The position numbers and the translations under genes are program-made. Below, piece by piece: positions 1 to 9,136 of a DNA stretch of 64,000 bases. The number at the start of each line of letters is the position of its first letter. Within the stretch, counting starts at the first letter, position 1. This stretch comes from Clostridium_AM sp900759715 (lineage in GTDB: Bacteria > Bacillota > Clostridia > Clostridiales > Clostridiaceae): contig CAAEXF010000019.1 in assembly GCA_900759715.1 (NCBI GenBank), positions 1-64,000 of the forward strand, read 5' to 3'. Under the pieces are notes generated by a model, which ran no database searches, was not told the DNA's origin, and was given only the letters and a program-made list of their open reading frames with translations.

Positions 1-141
1 AGGAGGTTAAAGTCCTAAATGGACTTTAACGGGTAATTTTGCTAGGTAAAAGTTCTAAATGAACTTTTACGGGTAACTTGTGAGCGGAAGCGAAAATCTT
101 AAGTTACCCAGTACCCGAAGGGAAACAAGCAAAATTACCCA
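1..141 (+). repeat. Structured tandem element upstream of parE
   Basis: Two 40-nt units lie head to tail (about 4-43 and 44-83). Each holds a hairpin with loop TAAAT: stem 7-15/21-29, and 10-bp stem 46-55/61-70. The stems differ by a compensatory change (AAAGTCC/GGACTTT against AAAGTTC/GAACTTT). Longer pairings enclose them: GGGTAATTTTGCT (31-43) with 128-140, and GGGTAACTT (71-79) with 101-109. This looks like a transcribed RNA structure or a palindromic repeat ending 14 nt before the parE ribosome binding site. I do not recognise it as a named riboswitch. It may extend upstream of the window. Confidence 0.6.
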
Positions 142-167
142 GTGTGACCACTAAAAGGAGGAAGCAG

Positions 168-2123
168 ATGGAACAAAAAGAGGAAAGAGTACAGGTCTAT
201 GATGTAACAGCCTTAACTTCCTTAGAAAAACTAGAACCGGTTCGAGTAAGACCAGGAATGTATATAGGTTCTACAGGAATTAAAGGACTCCATCACTGCA
301 TATGGGAAATATTGGACAATGCTATAGATGAAATATCAAATGGATTCGGAGATAGTGCTGCTGTTATTTTAAATAAAGATAAGACTGTAACTATTGTAGA
401 TAATGGAAGAGGAATACCTACTGGAATGCACCCTACTAAGAAAAAATCTGGTGTTGAAATGGTGTTTACTGAACTTCATACAGGAGGGAAATTTAACAAC
501 GATGTATATAAGACTTCTGGAGGATTACACGGTGTTGGAGCTGCTGTAGTTAATGCACTATCAAAATGGCTTGAAGTAGAAGTAAAACAGAATGGGCGTA
601 TTTATAAACAGCGATTTGAGAATGCATATGATAGAACTGTGAAAAGAGAAATGCCAGGAACTCCTGTAACATCATTAGAAGCTCTAGGAAGCACTAAAGA
701 GACAGGTACAAAAGTAACTTTTATGCCTGATAAAGATGTTTTTTCTGTTACAGAGTTTAAGTTTGAAGTTATAGATGAGAGACTTCAAGAACTAGCATTT
801 CAAAATAAGGGAATAACATTAAAATTAGTTGATAATAGAAAAGATGAAGTAGTGGAAAAAGAGTATCATTCTGAAAGAGGACTACTGGATTTTATAGATT
901 ATTTAAATGAAAGCAAAACGCCGCTTCATAACCCACCTATTTTATTTGATGGAGAAAGAGAAGTAAATGGTTTAAACATGTATGGTGAGGTATGTGTTCA
1001 GTTCACTGACTCTACTATGGAATACATAGCAAGCTACGTAAATAATATTCCAACTACGGAATCAGGAACTCATGAAAGTGGTTTTAAAACTGGCATGACT
1101 AGGGCCTTTAAGGAATGGGCTAAAAAGCTTAACCTTATAAAGGAGAAGGATAAGGAATTTGAGGGGGATGACTTAAGAGAAGGAATGACTGCTATAGTCA
1201 GAATCAAAATAAGTAATCCTATATTTGAAGGTCAGACTAAAACTAAGCTTGGAAATACAGAAGCCTATACTATGATGAACGACTTAGCTTATACTAAATT
1301 TTCTGAGTGGATAGAGGATAACAAGGACACTGCAGCATCTATGATAAATAATGCCCTAGATGCAGCTGCAAGACGTGAAAAGATTAAAAAGATAAATGAA
1401 GCGGAAAAAAAGAAAATAGGAAAAGGTACTGCTCCACTAGCAGGTAAAATAGCAGTATGTACTATGAAAGATCCTACTGTTTGCGAATTTATTGTAGTTG
1501 AGGGAGATTCTGCAGGAGGCTCTGCAAAGCAGGCTAGAGACAGAAGATTCCAGACTATAATGCCTTCTAAAGGTAAAATAATGAATACTGAAAAGCAGAA
1601 GCTTGAAAATGTGCTTGGAAGTGAGGAGCTTAAGATATTCAATACAGCTATAGGTACTGGAGTTTTAGATAATTGTAAAGAAGATGATTTAAAATATGAT
1701 AAGATAATAATAATGTCAGATGCTGATGTGGACGGGTATCATATTAGAACATTATGGATGACATACATCTATAGGTATATGAGATCAATAATAGCTAATG
1801 GACACCTTTATTTAGCACAGCCACCTTTGTATAAAGTATATAAGCAAGGAAAAGGTGGAGAAATTGTGAAATATGCTTATAGTGATGATGAACTAGAAAA
1901 AGTAAAAAAAGAGGTAGGAAAAGGCGCATTGCTCCAAAGATATAAAGGTCTTGGAGAAATGAACCCTCAGCAGCTTTGGGAAACTACACTAAATCCAGAA
2001 ACAAGAACTCTGCATCAGATTACAATAGAAGATGCAGCTAAGGCGGAAAAAATGGTATCGCTGCTTATGGGAGACGTAGTAGCACCAAGAAAAAATTATA
2101 TGTATAAGTATGCGGAATTCTAG
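168..2123 (+). CDS. parE: DNA topoisomerase IV subunit B (ParE)
   Basis: The 651-aa ATPase subunit of a type IIA topoisomerase, which with ParC unlinks replicated chromosomes. The GHKL ATP-binding region is N-terminal (EILDNAIDE, then DNGRGIP and GGLHGVGAAVVNAL). The TOPRIM domain follows (EGDSAGGSAKQ, then the acidic SDADVDG) and the C-terminus has the conserved QRYKGLGEMN. The length fits ParE and short GyrB proteins. The ATG at 168 is chosen because AAGGAGG lies 6 nt upstream; an in-frame GTG at 144 lies before that site. parC follows after 17 bp, so the two are surely co-transcribed. ParE rather than GyrB is inferred from the partner's features and from pairing away from dnaA; GyrB is the alternative. 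Confidence 0.88.
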   Translation: MEQKEERVQVYDVTALTSLEKLEPVRVRPGMYIGSTGIKGLHHCIWEILDNAIDEISNGFGDSAAVILNKDKTVTIVDNGRGIPTGMHPTKKKSGVEMVFTELHTGGKFNNDVYKTSGGLHGVGAAVVNALSKWLEVEVKQNGRIYKQRFENAYDRTVKREMPGTPVTSLEALGSTKETGTKVTFMPDKDVFSVTEFKFEVIDERLQELAFQNKGITLKLVDNRKDEVVEKEYHSERGLLDFIDYLNESKTPLHNPPILFDGEREVNGLNMYGEVCVQFTDSTMEYIASYVNNIPTTESGTHESGFKTGMTRAFKEWAKKLNLIKEKDKEFEGDDLREGMTAIVRIKISNPIFEGQTKTKLGNTEAYTMMNDLAYTKFSEWIEDNKDTAASMINNALDAAARREKIKKINEAEKKKIGKGTAPLAGKIAVCTMKDPTVCEFIVVEGDSAGGSAKQARDRRFQTIMPSKGKIMNTEKQKLENVLGSEELKIFNTAIGTGVLDNCKEDDLKYDKIIIMSDADVDGYHIRTLWMTYIYRYMRSIIANGHLYLAQPPLYKVYKQGKGGEIVKYAYSDDELEKVKKEVGKGALLQRYKGLGEMNPQQLWETTLNPETRTLHQITIEDAAKAEKMVSLLMGDVVAPRKNYMYKYAEF

Positions 2124-2140
2124 GGAGAGGGAGTTAGGTA

Positions 2141-5023
2141 ATGGCTAAAAAACAGACAATAATTCCAAGTGATAAAAATATAATTAAAATATCTATTGAA
2201 GAAGCTATGCCAGATAACTATCTTCCATATGCAGTAGAGGTAGCTAAGGATAGAGCACTGCCTGACGTACGTGATGGATTAAAGCCTGTGCATAGAAGAA
2301 TAATATATGGGTCATACATGCTTAAAGCATTTCCAGACAGACCATATTATAAGTCTGCAAGAATTGTAGGAGACATTTTGGGAAAGTATCACCCACATGG
2401 AGATACCTCTGTTTATGATGCTATGGTAATATTAGCTCAGGATTTTACAACAAGAGAACCACTAATTGATGGTCAAGGAAATTGGGGTTCTCAAGATGGA
2501 GACAATGCCGCAGCTATGCGTTACACAGAGGCAAAACTTACGCCTATTGCTATGGAAATGATAAGAGACATAGAAAAAGGAGTAGTTAACATGGTGGATA
2601 ACTACTCTGGATCTGAAAAAGAACCGGAAGTATTACCAGCAAGATATCCCAATTTGCTTGTTAATGGAGCTTTTGGTATAGCGGTAGGGCTTGCCACTAA
2701 TATACCACCACATAACTTAGGGGAAACAATAGATGCGTCTATTGCTTATATCGACAATCCAGAAATAACTACTAAAGAGATTATGAATTATGTTAAGGGA
2801 CCAGACCTTCCAACTGGAGGTATTATAATAGGAAAGAATTCTCTTATAGCGGCCTATGAAACTGGAGAAGGTAGGGTTACATTAAGAGCGAAAACTTCTA
2901 TTGAAAGACTGGAAAATGGTAGATTAGGTATAGTAATTACCGAGTTTCCATATAGAAGAAGTAAAGCAAAGCTGCTCCAAACTATTTCTGAAATGACTGC
3001 AGATAAAAAGCATTCTAAAGCCTTAGAGGCAATCTCGGATATTAGAGATGAATCTGATAGAACTGGAGTTAGAGCAGTAATAGAGTTTAAAAAGTCTATA
3101 GATGAGGATATTGTAGATAAGGTTCTTAAGTACTTATTTAAGAAAACTGACCTGCAGTGCAATATTTCTTTTAATATGGTTGCACTAGCTGATGGAAAAC
3201 CTCAAACATTGGGATTAAAATCTATATTTCATCATTATATAAACTATCAGAAAGAAGTTGTTACAAAAAGAACGGAAAGAGAACTTATGATAGCCTCAAG
3301 AAGGTTTCATATTGTTGAGGGATTCATTAAAGCAATAGGCATAATGGATGAAATTATAGAAACCATAAGAGCTTCAAAGTCAAAAAAAGATGCTAGTAAA
3401 AACCTTATGGATAAGTTTGGATTTACAGAAATTCAGACAGAAGCTATATTGGAGCTTATGCTTTATAGACTTACTGGACTTGAGGTTATAGCCTTCGAAA
3501 AGGAATATAAAGAGCTGGAAAAAGAAATAAAAAGGCTTAATAAAATACTAGGAAGCGAAAAAGAGCTTTTTAAAGTAATAAAGAAAGAGCTTCTAGAAAT
3601 AAAGGAAAAGTACTCAGATGCCAGAAAAACTGCCGTAGTAGAAAATGATGAAGAGGCAAAAATAGATGTGGAAGAACTTATAATAGAAGAGGACATTGTT
3701 ATAACAATGTCAAATGAAGGTTTTATTAAAAGAGTTCCTCTCAAAACTTATAATCGCTCTAATGCTGAGATAAGTGATATAGAATATAGAGAAGGAGATT
3801 TTAATAAATACATTATTAATTCAAATACAAAAGATATTTTAATGTTCTTTACTAATAAAGGAAATATGTATCAAACTAAGGGAATTAATATTCCAGAATT
3901 TAAGTGGAAAGAAAAAGGCGAAAGACTGGATAGTATAATACGAGGTCTTGATCTTAATGAAGAAAAAATCATAGCAGTACACAGCATCGATAATTTAAAT
4001 GCACAGAAGGACTTTATACTGTTTACAAGTAGTGGAGCTATGAAAAAGACAGAGATAAGTAAATTTAATACAAATTACACTAAAATCATGGCCTTAAAAT
4101 TAAAAAATGAAGAAGAGCTTATAGATGCTAAATACGTAGAAAAAGATAGAGAAGAGAAATCTATAAACATCAAAACAGAATTAGATCTATGCTTTACTCT
4201 GAAAGAGCCTAAATTAGAGGCTGCTGACAGAAATATAATGAGTACTCAAGTTTTTAATCTATGTTCAAAGGATAAAGTAATGAGTGTAGAATTTACAGAG
4301 GAGTTCTCACACAAAAGCTTTAATATATGTATTGATAAAATGGGAACAATTAAAGCTCTAGATGGGTCAAAAGGCAGCAGAGGAATAAACACTCTAACCA
4401 ATTCTTCATCAAAAATTTTAGTTTTTTCAAATGATGGAGTTGTATATTCGATGCCTGCAGTAATGCTGCAGAATATAGGGCAAACCGGAATAAATATAAC
4501 TGAACTTTGGGATGATATAAACAAAAATAATATAATTGACATTATTTCAGTAGAAAGCTTTGAAGAAGAAGCAAGTATATATTTCTTTACTAAAAAGGGT
4601 ATGGTAAAGAAAACTCCTTTAACTGAATTTGAAGGAGAATATCTTTCAACTATTGGGTATAAATTTAAAAACGAAAAAGATATTTTAATAAATGTTCAAT
4701 TTAATAAAGAATGTAATGAAGAGGTAATTTTGATAACTAAGAAAGCAATGTGCATAAGGTTTGATGGAGATAGTGTAAATTATATGGGTAAAATAGCATC
4801 AGGTGTTACAGGTATAAGCCTTAAGGAAGATGATGAAGTAGTATATGCATCATTGTTAAAGGATAAAAAAGATTTAAATAAAAATATCATAGTAAAATCA
4901 TTAAATAATAACGAAGAAAGAATAAACGTTAGTGATATAAAACCACAAAACAGAGCTGGAAGAGGAAAGCCTATGATGATGATTGTTATGGATGATTATG
5001 TAAAGAAAGTAGAAATGAAATAA
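2141..5023 (+). CDS. parC: DNA topoisomerase IV subunit A (ParC)
   Basis: The 960-aa DNA-cleavage subunit partnering ParE. The N-terminus has the winged-helix region (ALPDVRDGLKPVHRRI) and the catalytic tyrosine in AAMRYTEAKLT. A coiled-coil tower follows at about residues 430-510, then a long beta-propeller C-terminal domain with repeated blades (about 525-950). No GyrA-box (QRRGGKG-like) is seen at the start of the propeller, which argues for topoisomerase IV rather than gyrase. The closest string, NRAGRGK, is at the extreme C-terminus. The protein is longer than the roughly 800 aa usual for Gram-positive ParC because of the C-terminal domain. The start is supported by GGAGAGGGAG upstream and tight coupling to parE. 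Confidence 0.87.
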   Translation: MAKKQTIIPSDKNIIKISIEEAMPDNYLPYAVEVAKDRALPDVRDGLKPVHRRIIYGSYMLKAFPDRPYYKSARIVGDILGKYHPHGDTSVYDAMVILAQDFTTREPLIDGQGNWGSQDGDNAAAMRYTEAKLTPIAMEMIRDIEKGVVNMVDNYSGSEKEPEVLPARYPNLLVNGAFGIAVGLATNIPPHNLGETIDASIAYIDNPEITTKEIMNYVKGPDLPTGGIIIGKNSLIAAYETGEGRVTLRAKTSIERLENGRLGIVITEFPYRRSKAKLLQTISEMTADKKHSKALEAISDIRDESDRTGVRAVIEFKKSIDEDIVDKVLKYLFKKTDLQCNISFNMVALADGKPQTLGLKSIFHHYINYQKEVVTKRTERELMIASRRFHIVEGFIKAIGIMDEIIETIRASKSKKDASKNLMDKFGFTEIQTEAILELMLYRLTGLEVIAFEKEYKELEKEIKRLNKILGSEKELFKVIKKELLEIKEKYSDARKTAVVENDEEAKIDVEELIIEEDIVITMSNEGFIKRVPLKTYNRSNAEISDIEYREGDFNKYIINSNTKDILMFFTNKGNMYQTKGINIPEFKWKEKGERLDSIIRGLDLNEEKIIAVHSIDNLNAQKDFILFTSSGAMKKTEISKFNTNYTKIMALKLKNEEELIDAKYVEKDREEKSINIKTELDLCFTLKEPKLEAADRNIMSTQVFNLCSKDKVMSVEFTEEFSHKSFNICIDKMGTIKALDGSKGSRGINTLTNSSSKILVFSNDGVVYSMPAVMLQNIGQTGINITELWDDINKNNIIDIISVESFEEEASIYFFTKKGMVKKTPLTEFEGEYLSTIGYKFKNEKDILINVQFNKECNEEVILITKKAMCIRFDGDSVNYMGKIASGVTGISLKEDDEVVYASLLKDKKDLNKNIIVKSLNNNEERINVSDIKPQNRAGRGKPMMMIVMDDYVKKVEMK

Positions 5024-5096
5024 CTTAATATTATATAAGCATTAAAGTCATAATATGACTATAAACTAAGTTAATTATTTAACTTTTATTTACTAA

Positions 5097-5125
5097 TTGT
5101 AATTAGTAAAATCTTGCTGTATAAT
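5097..5125 (+). promoter_or_regulatory. Sigma-A type promoter for the glp operon
   Basis: A -35 box TTGTAA (5097-5102) and a perfect -10 box TATAAT (5120-5125) are separated by 17 nt. The promoter lies about 180 bp before glpF and ahead of the terminator-like leader and cre site. Confidence 0.6.
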
Positions 5126-5151
5126 AAAATTACAAAAAAATATTAAGTAGG

Positions 5152-5211
5152 CAGAGATTAGAGAGCCGCGTTTAAAAGAGTTTAAATAACTTTTTTTGAC
5201 GTGGCTTTTTT
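5152..5211 (+). promoter_or_regulatory. Leader terminator, probable GlpP antitermination target
   Basis: Within the transcribed leader, AGCCGCGT (5164-5171) pairs with ACGTGGCT (5199-5206), with one G-U pair, and is followed by a T-run. That is an intrinsic terminator placed before the first gene. Since glpP, encoding the glycerol-3-phosphate-responsive antiterminator, is the second gene of this operon, the hairpin is inferred to be the conditional terminator GlpP overrides, as in Bacillus glp leaders. The upstream GAGATTAGAGAG-like stretch is the likely binding segment. Confidence 0.55.
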
Positions 5212-5249
5212 ACATCTTGTAGCTATACTTAGATTTTTGCAAAACTCAG

Positions 5250-5263
5250 TGTAACCGGTTACA
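5250..5263 (+). promoter_or_regulatory. Catabolite-responsive element (cre) before glpF
   Basis: TGTAACCGGTTACA is a perfect 14-bp palindrome fitting the CcpA cre consensus (TGWAANCGNTNWCA). It lies downstream of the promoter and leader terminator and 42 bp before the glpF start. In that position CcpA could act as a roadblock, giving glucose repression of glycerol use. The assignment is by consensus only. Confidence 0.6.
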
Positions 5264-5305
5264 AGTCGATGTCACAAAACAAAATTATGTTTGGGAGGTA
5301 ATAAC

Positions 5306-6007
5306 ATGTCACATTTAATGGCTGAATTTTTAGGCACAGCAATGTTAGTTTATTTAGGAGATAGTGTTGTTGCAAACGTTTCTCTTACTAAAACTAAAGG
5401 AAATAACGCAGGCTTGATAGTTGTTACTACTGCTTGGGCACTTGCAGTTGGGATTCCTGCAGCAATATTTGGTGGAGTTAGTGCTCATTTCAATCCAGCA
5501 CTAACAATAGCACTAGCTGCTATTGGCAAGTTCCCAGGTGCTGAGGTTCCAGGATATATAGTTGCACAAATGGCAGGCGGAATTGTAGGAGCTGCACTAG
5601 TTTGGTTAACTTACTTACCACATTGGGCAGAAACTGAAGATAAGCGCACTAAGCTTGGGGTATTTAGTACAGGCCCAGCTATTAGAAGTTTACCTTCAAA
5701 CTTCTTAACAGAACTTCTTGCTACAGCTACTTTAGTATTTGGAATTCTTGGCTTAGGAAATATAAAAGCTGCTGATGGTCTTGGACCAATTTTTGTCGCT
5801 GGCTTAATCTGGGTTTTAGGTCTTTCATTAGGCGGACCTACAGGATATGCTTTAAATCCAGCTAGAGATTTGGCACCAAGAATAGCACATGCAATATTAC
5901 CTATAGCTGGTAAAGGCGATTCTGACTGGGGATATTCTTGGGTTCCGGTTTTAGGTCCAATAGTTGGTGCATTAGTTGGTGCATTTCTATTTGTAGCTGT
6001 ATTCTAA
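5306..6007 (+). CDS. glpF: Glycerol uptake facilitator (aquaglyceroporin)
   Basis: A 233-aa MIP-family channel that lets glycerol diffuse through the cytoplasmic membrane. It has six hydrophobic membrane segments and the two pore half-helices, with NPA motifs FNPALT (N-terminal half) and LNPARD (C-terminal half; the Asp after Arg is typical of glycerol-conducting members). The ATG at 5306 is chosen because the ribosome site GGGAGG lies just upstream; an in-frame TTG at 5291 overlaps it. First gene of the glpF-glpP-glpK operon, behind a leader with terminator and cre. Confidence 0.93.
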   Translation: MSHLMAEFLGTAMLVYLGDSVVANVSLTKTKGNNAGLIVVTTAWALAVGIPAAIFGGVSAHFNPALTIALAAIGKFPGAEVPGYIVAQMAGGIVGAALVWLTYLPHWAETEDKRTKLGVFSTGPAIRSLPSNFLTELLATATLVFGILGLGNIKAADGLGPIFVAGLIWVLGLSLGGPTGYALNPARDLAPRIAHAILPIAGKGDSDWGYSWVPVLGPIVGALVGAFLFVAVF

Positions 6008-6126
6008 TAATATAATCCTCTAAAAAGCTATGGACAAAAGAGACATTATTCTCCTTGAATGGAATGCTAAAAAATGGTAAAATAAAAATGTTACCAAAAA
6101 TATAACAACTTAAAGGAGTCTTGACT

Positions 6127-6690
6127 ATGATTAATTTAAAAGAAAGTTTAGTAGAAAATCCAGTAATAGCAGCTATAAGCAGTAACGAGGATTTAGAGAA
6201 GGTTTTGTACAGTAATGCTGCTATTGTATTTATACTATATGGCGATATCATCAATATTTCTAAAGTATGTGCAAGACTTAAGGAAAAGGGGAAAATTGTT
6301 TTTATACACATAGACCTTATTGAGGGATTAAGAGGAGATTCTGCAGGAGTTAAGTATATAAAAGAATATGCTAATCCAGATGGTATAATAAGCACTAAAG
6401 CTTCGAACATCAAATGTGGAAACCACCTTGGATTATATACTATTCAAAGAATTTTTATAATAGATTCATTATCTTTAAAAACAGGGATAAAAAATATTCG
6501 AGAGACAAAACCAACTGCTGTAGAAGTTATGCCTGGTATTGCAACGAAAATAATAAGTTTTTTAGAAAAGGAAGTTAACTCATTTATTATAGCAGGTGGT
6601 CTTATAAAAGAAAAGAAAGATGTTATGGATTCATTAGCAGCAGGAGCGTTAGCTATATCTACTACTGAAAAAAAATTATGGGAATTATAA
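6127..6690 (+). CDS. glpP: Glycerol uptake operon antiterminator
   Basis: A 187-aa GlpP-family protein. With glycerol-3-phosphate bound it contacts leader RNA and prevents termination upstream of glp genes. The TIM-barrel-like pattern ends in VEVMPGIATK, FIIAGGLI and ALAISTT, the phosphate-binding part of the family. Length is typical. The start is ATG 6127 with AAAGGAG 8 nt upstream, rather than TTG 6121. Its place between glpF and glpK makes the operon autoregulatory through the leader terminator. Confidence 0.88.
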   Translation: MINLKESLVENPVIAAISSNEDLEKVLYSNAAIVFILYGDIINISKVCARLKEKGKIVFIHIDLIEGLRGDSAGVKYIKEYANPDGIISTKASNIKCGNHLGLYTIQRIFIIDSLSLKTGIKNIRETKPTAVEVMPGIATKIISFLEKEVNSFIIAGGLIKEKKDVMDSLAAGALAISTTEKKLWEL

Positions 6691-6767
6691 ACTTCATTAA
6701 AATTTAATCTATAAAGTGTAAACCTTTATTAAATTTTTGTTAGTTGATTAAAGGGAGGATAATTATT

Positions 6768-8258
6768 ATGGCAAAATATATAATGGCATTGGATCAAGGA
6801 ACTACAAGCTCAAGATGTATTATATTTAATAAAAAAGGACTAGTTGTAAGTGTGGCTCAAAAAGAATTTAAGCAAATATATCCAGAAGCAGGTTGGGTTG
6901 AACATGACCCAATGGAAATATGGGCTACTCAATTTAGTGTTGCAACAGAGGCATTATTAAAGGCAAATATAGAAGCAACTGATATAGAAGCTATAGGTAT
7001 TACTAATCAAAGAGAAACAACTGTAGTGTGGGATAGAAGAACTGGTCTTCCAGTTTACAATGCAATAGTATGGCAGTGTAGAAGAACAGCTAACATGTGT
7101 GATGAATTAAGAGCAAAAGGTTTTGATAAAGTAGTTAAGGAAAAAACAGGTTTAGTTTTAGATGCATATTTCTCAGGAACAAAAGTAAAGTGGATACTTG
7201 ACAATGTACCAGGAGCAAGAAAAGAAGCTGAAGCAGGAAACTTAGTTTTTGGTAATATAGACACTTGGCTTATATGGAACTTAACAAAGGGAAAAGTACA
7301 TGTGACTGATTACACAAATGCATCAAGAACAATGCTTTATAATATACATGAATTAAAGTGGGACAAGGAATTATTAAAAGAACTTGATATACCAGAGTCA
7401 ATGCTTCCAGAAGTAAAGCCATCAAGTTGTGTGTATGGTGATACTGATAAGGCATTATTTAATGCATCAATTCCAATAGCAGGAGATGCAGGAGATCAAC
7501 AAGCAGCATTATTTGGTCAAACTTGCTTTAAACCAGGTACTGCTAAAAATACTTATGGTACAGGCTGCTTCCTTCTTATGAATACAGGAGAAAAAGCTGT
7601 TGAATCTAAAAATGGTCTTTTAACAACCATAGCTGTTGGTATAGATGGAAAAGTAGAATATGCTCTTGAAGGAAGTATATTTATAGGTGGAGCTTCAATA
7701 CAATGGCTTAGAGATGAGCTTAGAATGATAAAATCAGCTCCAGAATCAGAAAAATATTGTACAGCAGTAGAGGATACAAATGGAGTTTATTTAGTACCAG
7801 CCTTTGTTGGACTAGGAGCTCCATATTGGGATCAATATGCAAGAGGAACTATTGTAGGCTTAACAAGAGGAACAAAGAAAGAACATTTTATAAGAGCTAC
7901 AGTAGAATCATTAGCATACCAAACTTATGATGTTTTAAAAGCTATGCAGGAGGACTCAGGCATAGAATTAAAAGCATTAAAAGTAGATGGAGGAGCTTGT
8001 GCAAATGACTTCTTGATGCAGTTCCAATCAGATATATTAGGTGTACAAGTAGATAGGCCAGAAGTTATAGAAACAACTGCATTAGGAGCAGCATACCTTG
8101 CAGGTATCGCAGTAGGATATTGGAAAGACAAAGATGATGTAGCTACAAATTGGGCTGTTTCTAAGAATTTCGAGTCTAATATGGAAGATGAAAGAAGAAC
8201 TGAATTATTAAAAGGATGGCATGAAGCAGTAAACAGATCTATGGGATGGGCGAAATAG
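6768..8258 (+). CDS. glpK: Glycerol kinase
   Basis: A 496-aa FGGY-family kinase that phosphorylates incoming glycerol with ATP to glycerol-3-phosphate, trapping it for glycolysis or lipids. The N-terminal ATP motif LDQGTTSSR and the C-terminal FGGY signature region (LKVDGGACANDFLMQ, then ETTALGAAYLAG) are clear, and the length is exactly that of the family. ATG 6768 has GGGAGG at a good distance; the in-frame upstream codons are leader. The stop is followed within 5 nt by a repeat element rather than a strong terminator. Confidence 0.95.
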   Translation: MAKYIMALDQGTTSSRCIIFNKKGLVVSVAQKEFKQIYPEAGWVEHDPMEIWATQFSVATEALLKANIEATDIEAIGITNQRETTVVWDRRTGLPVYNAIVWQCRRTANMCDELRAKGFDKVVKEKTGLVLDAYFSGTKVKWILDNVPGARKEAEAGNLVFGNIDTWLIWNLTKGKVHVTDYTNASRTMLYNIHELKWDKELLKELDIPESMLPEVKPSSCVYGDTDKALFNASIPIAGDAGDQQAALFGQTCFKPGTAKNTYGTGCFLLMNTGEKAVESKNGLLTTIAVGIDGKVEYALEGSIFIGGASIQWLRDELRMIKSAPESEKYCTAVEDTNGVYLVPAFVGLGAPYWDQYARGTIVGLTRGTKKEHFIRATVESLAYQTYDVLKAMQEDSGIELKALKVDGGACANDFLMQFQSDILGVQVDRPEVIETTALGAAYLAGIAVGYWKDKDDVATNWAVSKNFESNMEDERRTELLKGWHEAVNRSMGWAK

Positions 8259-8262
8259 TTTC

Positions 8263-8413
8263 TAGAGGACATTTGACAGAGTACAGAGGACAATAAAGGA
8301 GAATTTTTCTCCATTGCACTACGAAAAATCTTTGATTTATATTATAAATCAAAGATTTTTTGCATTAGAAAACTCACCTTCTCTGTCCTCTCTCAATTGT
8401 CAATTGTCCTCTA
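8263..8413. repeat. Heptamer-armed inverted repeat, copy A
   Basis: An intergenic palindromic element of about 150 bp. The left arm is made of 7-nt units of the AGAGGAC/ATTTGAC type and the right arm (up to 8413) is their complement (TGTCCTC, TCAATTG). The inner core has the GGAGAATTTTTCTCC-type hairpin and a second hairpin of ATAAATCAAAGATTTTT type. It starts 5 nt after the glpK stop, so it may also act at the mRNA 3' end. It is shorter than copies C-F and lacks their flanking hairpins. Confidence 0.75.
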
Positions 8414-8465
8414 AAACATGTTATAATAGAAAAGAATAACAATTGGTGAAGAAAGGTGGTTAACA

Positions 8466-9035
8466 ATGAAGAAGGCGATAGTTTTACTTGCAAAGGGTTT
8501 TGAGGAAGTTGAGGCTCTTATGGTAGTTGATGTACTAAGAAGAGGGGGAGTACATTGTATTACCTGCTCTATAAATGGAGAAGAAGAGGTATTGGGCTCT
8601 CATAGTATTCATGTAAAAGCAAATAGTCTATTAGAGAAAACTGATGTAGATAAATACGATGCATTAGTTATTCCTGGTGGAATGCCTGGCGCTGCCAATC
8701 TGAGAGATAGTGAAGAAGTTATCAATCTTGTTAAAAAGTTTAATAATGAAAATAAATTAATAGCGGCTATTTGTGCAGGTCCAATTGTTTTGGGAAAGGC
8801 AGGTATACTCACTGAGAAGAAAGCTACCTGTTATCCAGGCTTTGAAAATGAATTAGGCACAGAATTATATTGCGAGGAAATAGTTGTGCAGGACAAGAAT
8901 ATTATCACAAGCAGAGGGCCAGCTACAGCTATATACTTTGCTTTTAAAATATTAGAAAATCTTGCTAGCGAAGAAACAGTTAAAAACTTGAAAGAAGCTA
9001 TGCTAGTTAATTTTGTAGAGAGTAAATTCATATAA
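8466..9035 (+). CDS. DJ-1/PfpI (ThiJ) family protein
   Basis: A 189-aa cytosolic protein of the DJ-1/YajL group with the flavodoxin-like fold. The conserved nucleophile-elbow cysteine is in AAICAGP (about residue 105). The partner acidic residue is early, in KGFEEVEA, and the family motif VIPGGMPGA is present. Members are linked to deglycase, chaperone or oxidative-stress roles; the exact substrate here is unknown. It seems to be a single-gene unit: the upstream repeat separates it from glpK and a terminator-like hairpin follows. Confidence 0.85.
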   Translation: MKKAIVLLAKGFEEVEALMVVDVLRRGGVHCITCSINGEEEVLGSHSIHVKANSLLEKTDVDKYDALVIPGGMPGAANLRDSEEVINLVKKFNNENKLIAAICAGPIVLGKAGILTEKKATCYPGFENELGTELYCEEIVVQDKNIITSRGPATAIYFAFKILENLASEETVKNLKEAMLVNFVESKFI

Positions 9036-9094
9036 ATTCAAAATAACTTTGAAAAAAGAATAAAACAATGTAACTTTATTCATAAAATATAAAA

Positions 9095-9136
9095 AAACAC
9101 CATCGTAATTCATTATGAGTTTGATGGTGTTTAGTT
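9095..9136 (+). terminator. Terminator after the DJ-1 family gene
   Basis: AAACACCATC (9095-9104) pairs perfectly with GATGGTGTTT (9123-9132), preceded by an A-run and followed by a weak T tract. The A-run on the left means it could work in either direction. Confidence 0.6.

Noticed and set aside
5046..5060. Terminator hairpin after parC
   Set aside because: AGTCATA/TATGACT has almost no loop and no T-run, so it is more likely a chance palindrome.
5901..6413. 170-codon open frame on the minus strand across glpF/glpP
   Set aside because: It lies opposite two well-supported genes, has no ribosome site and no recognisable domain.
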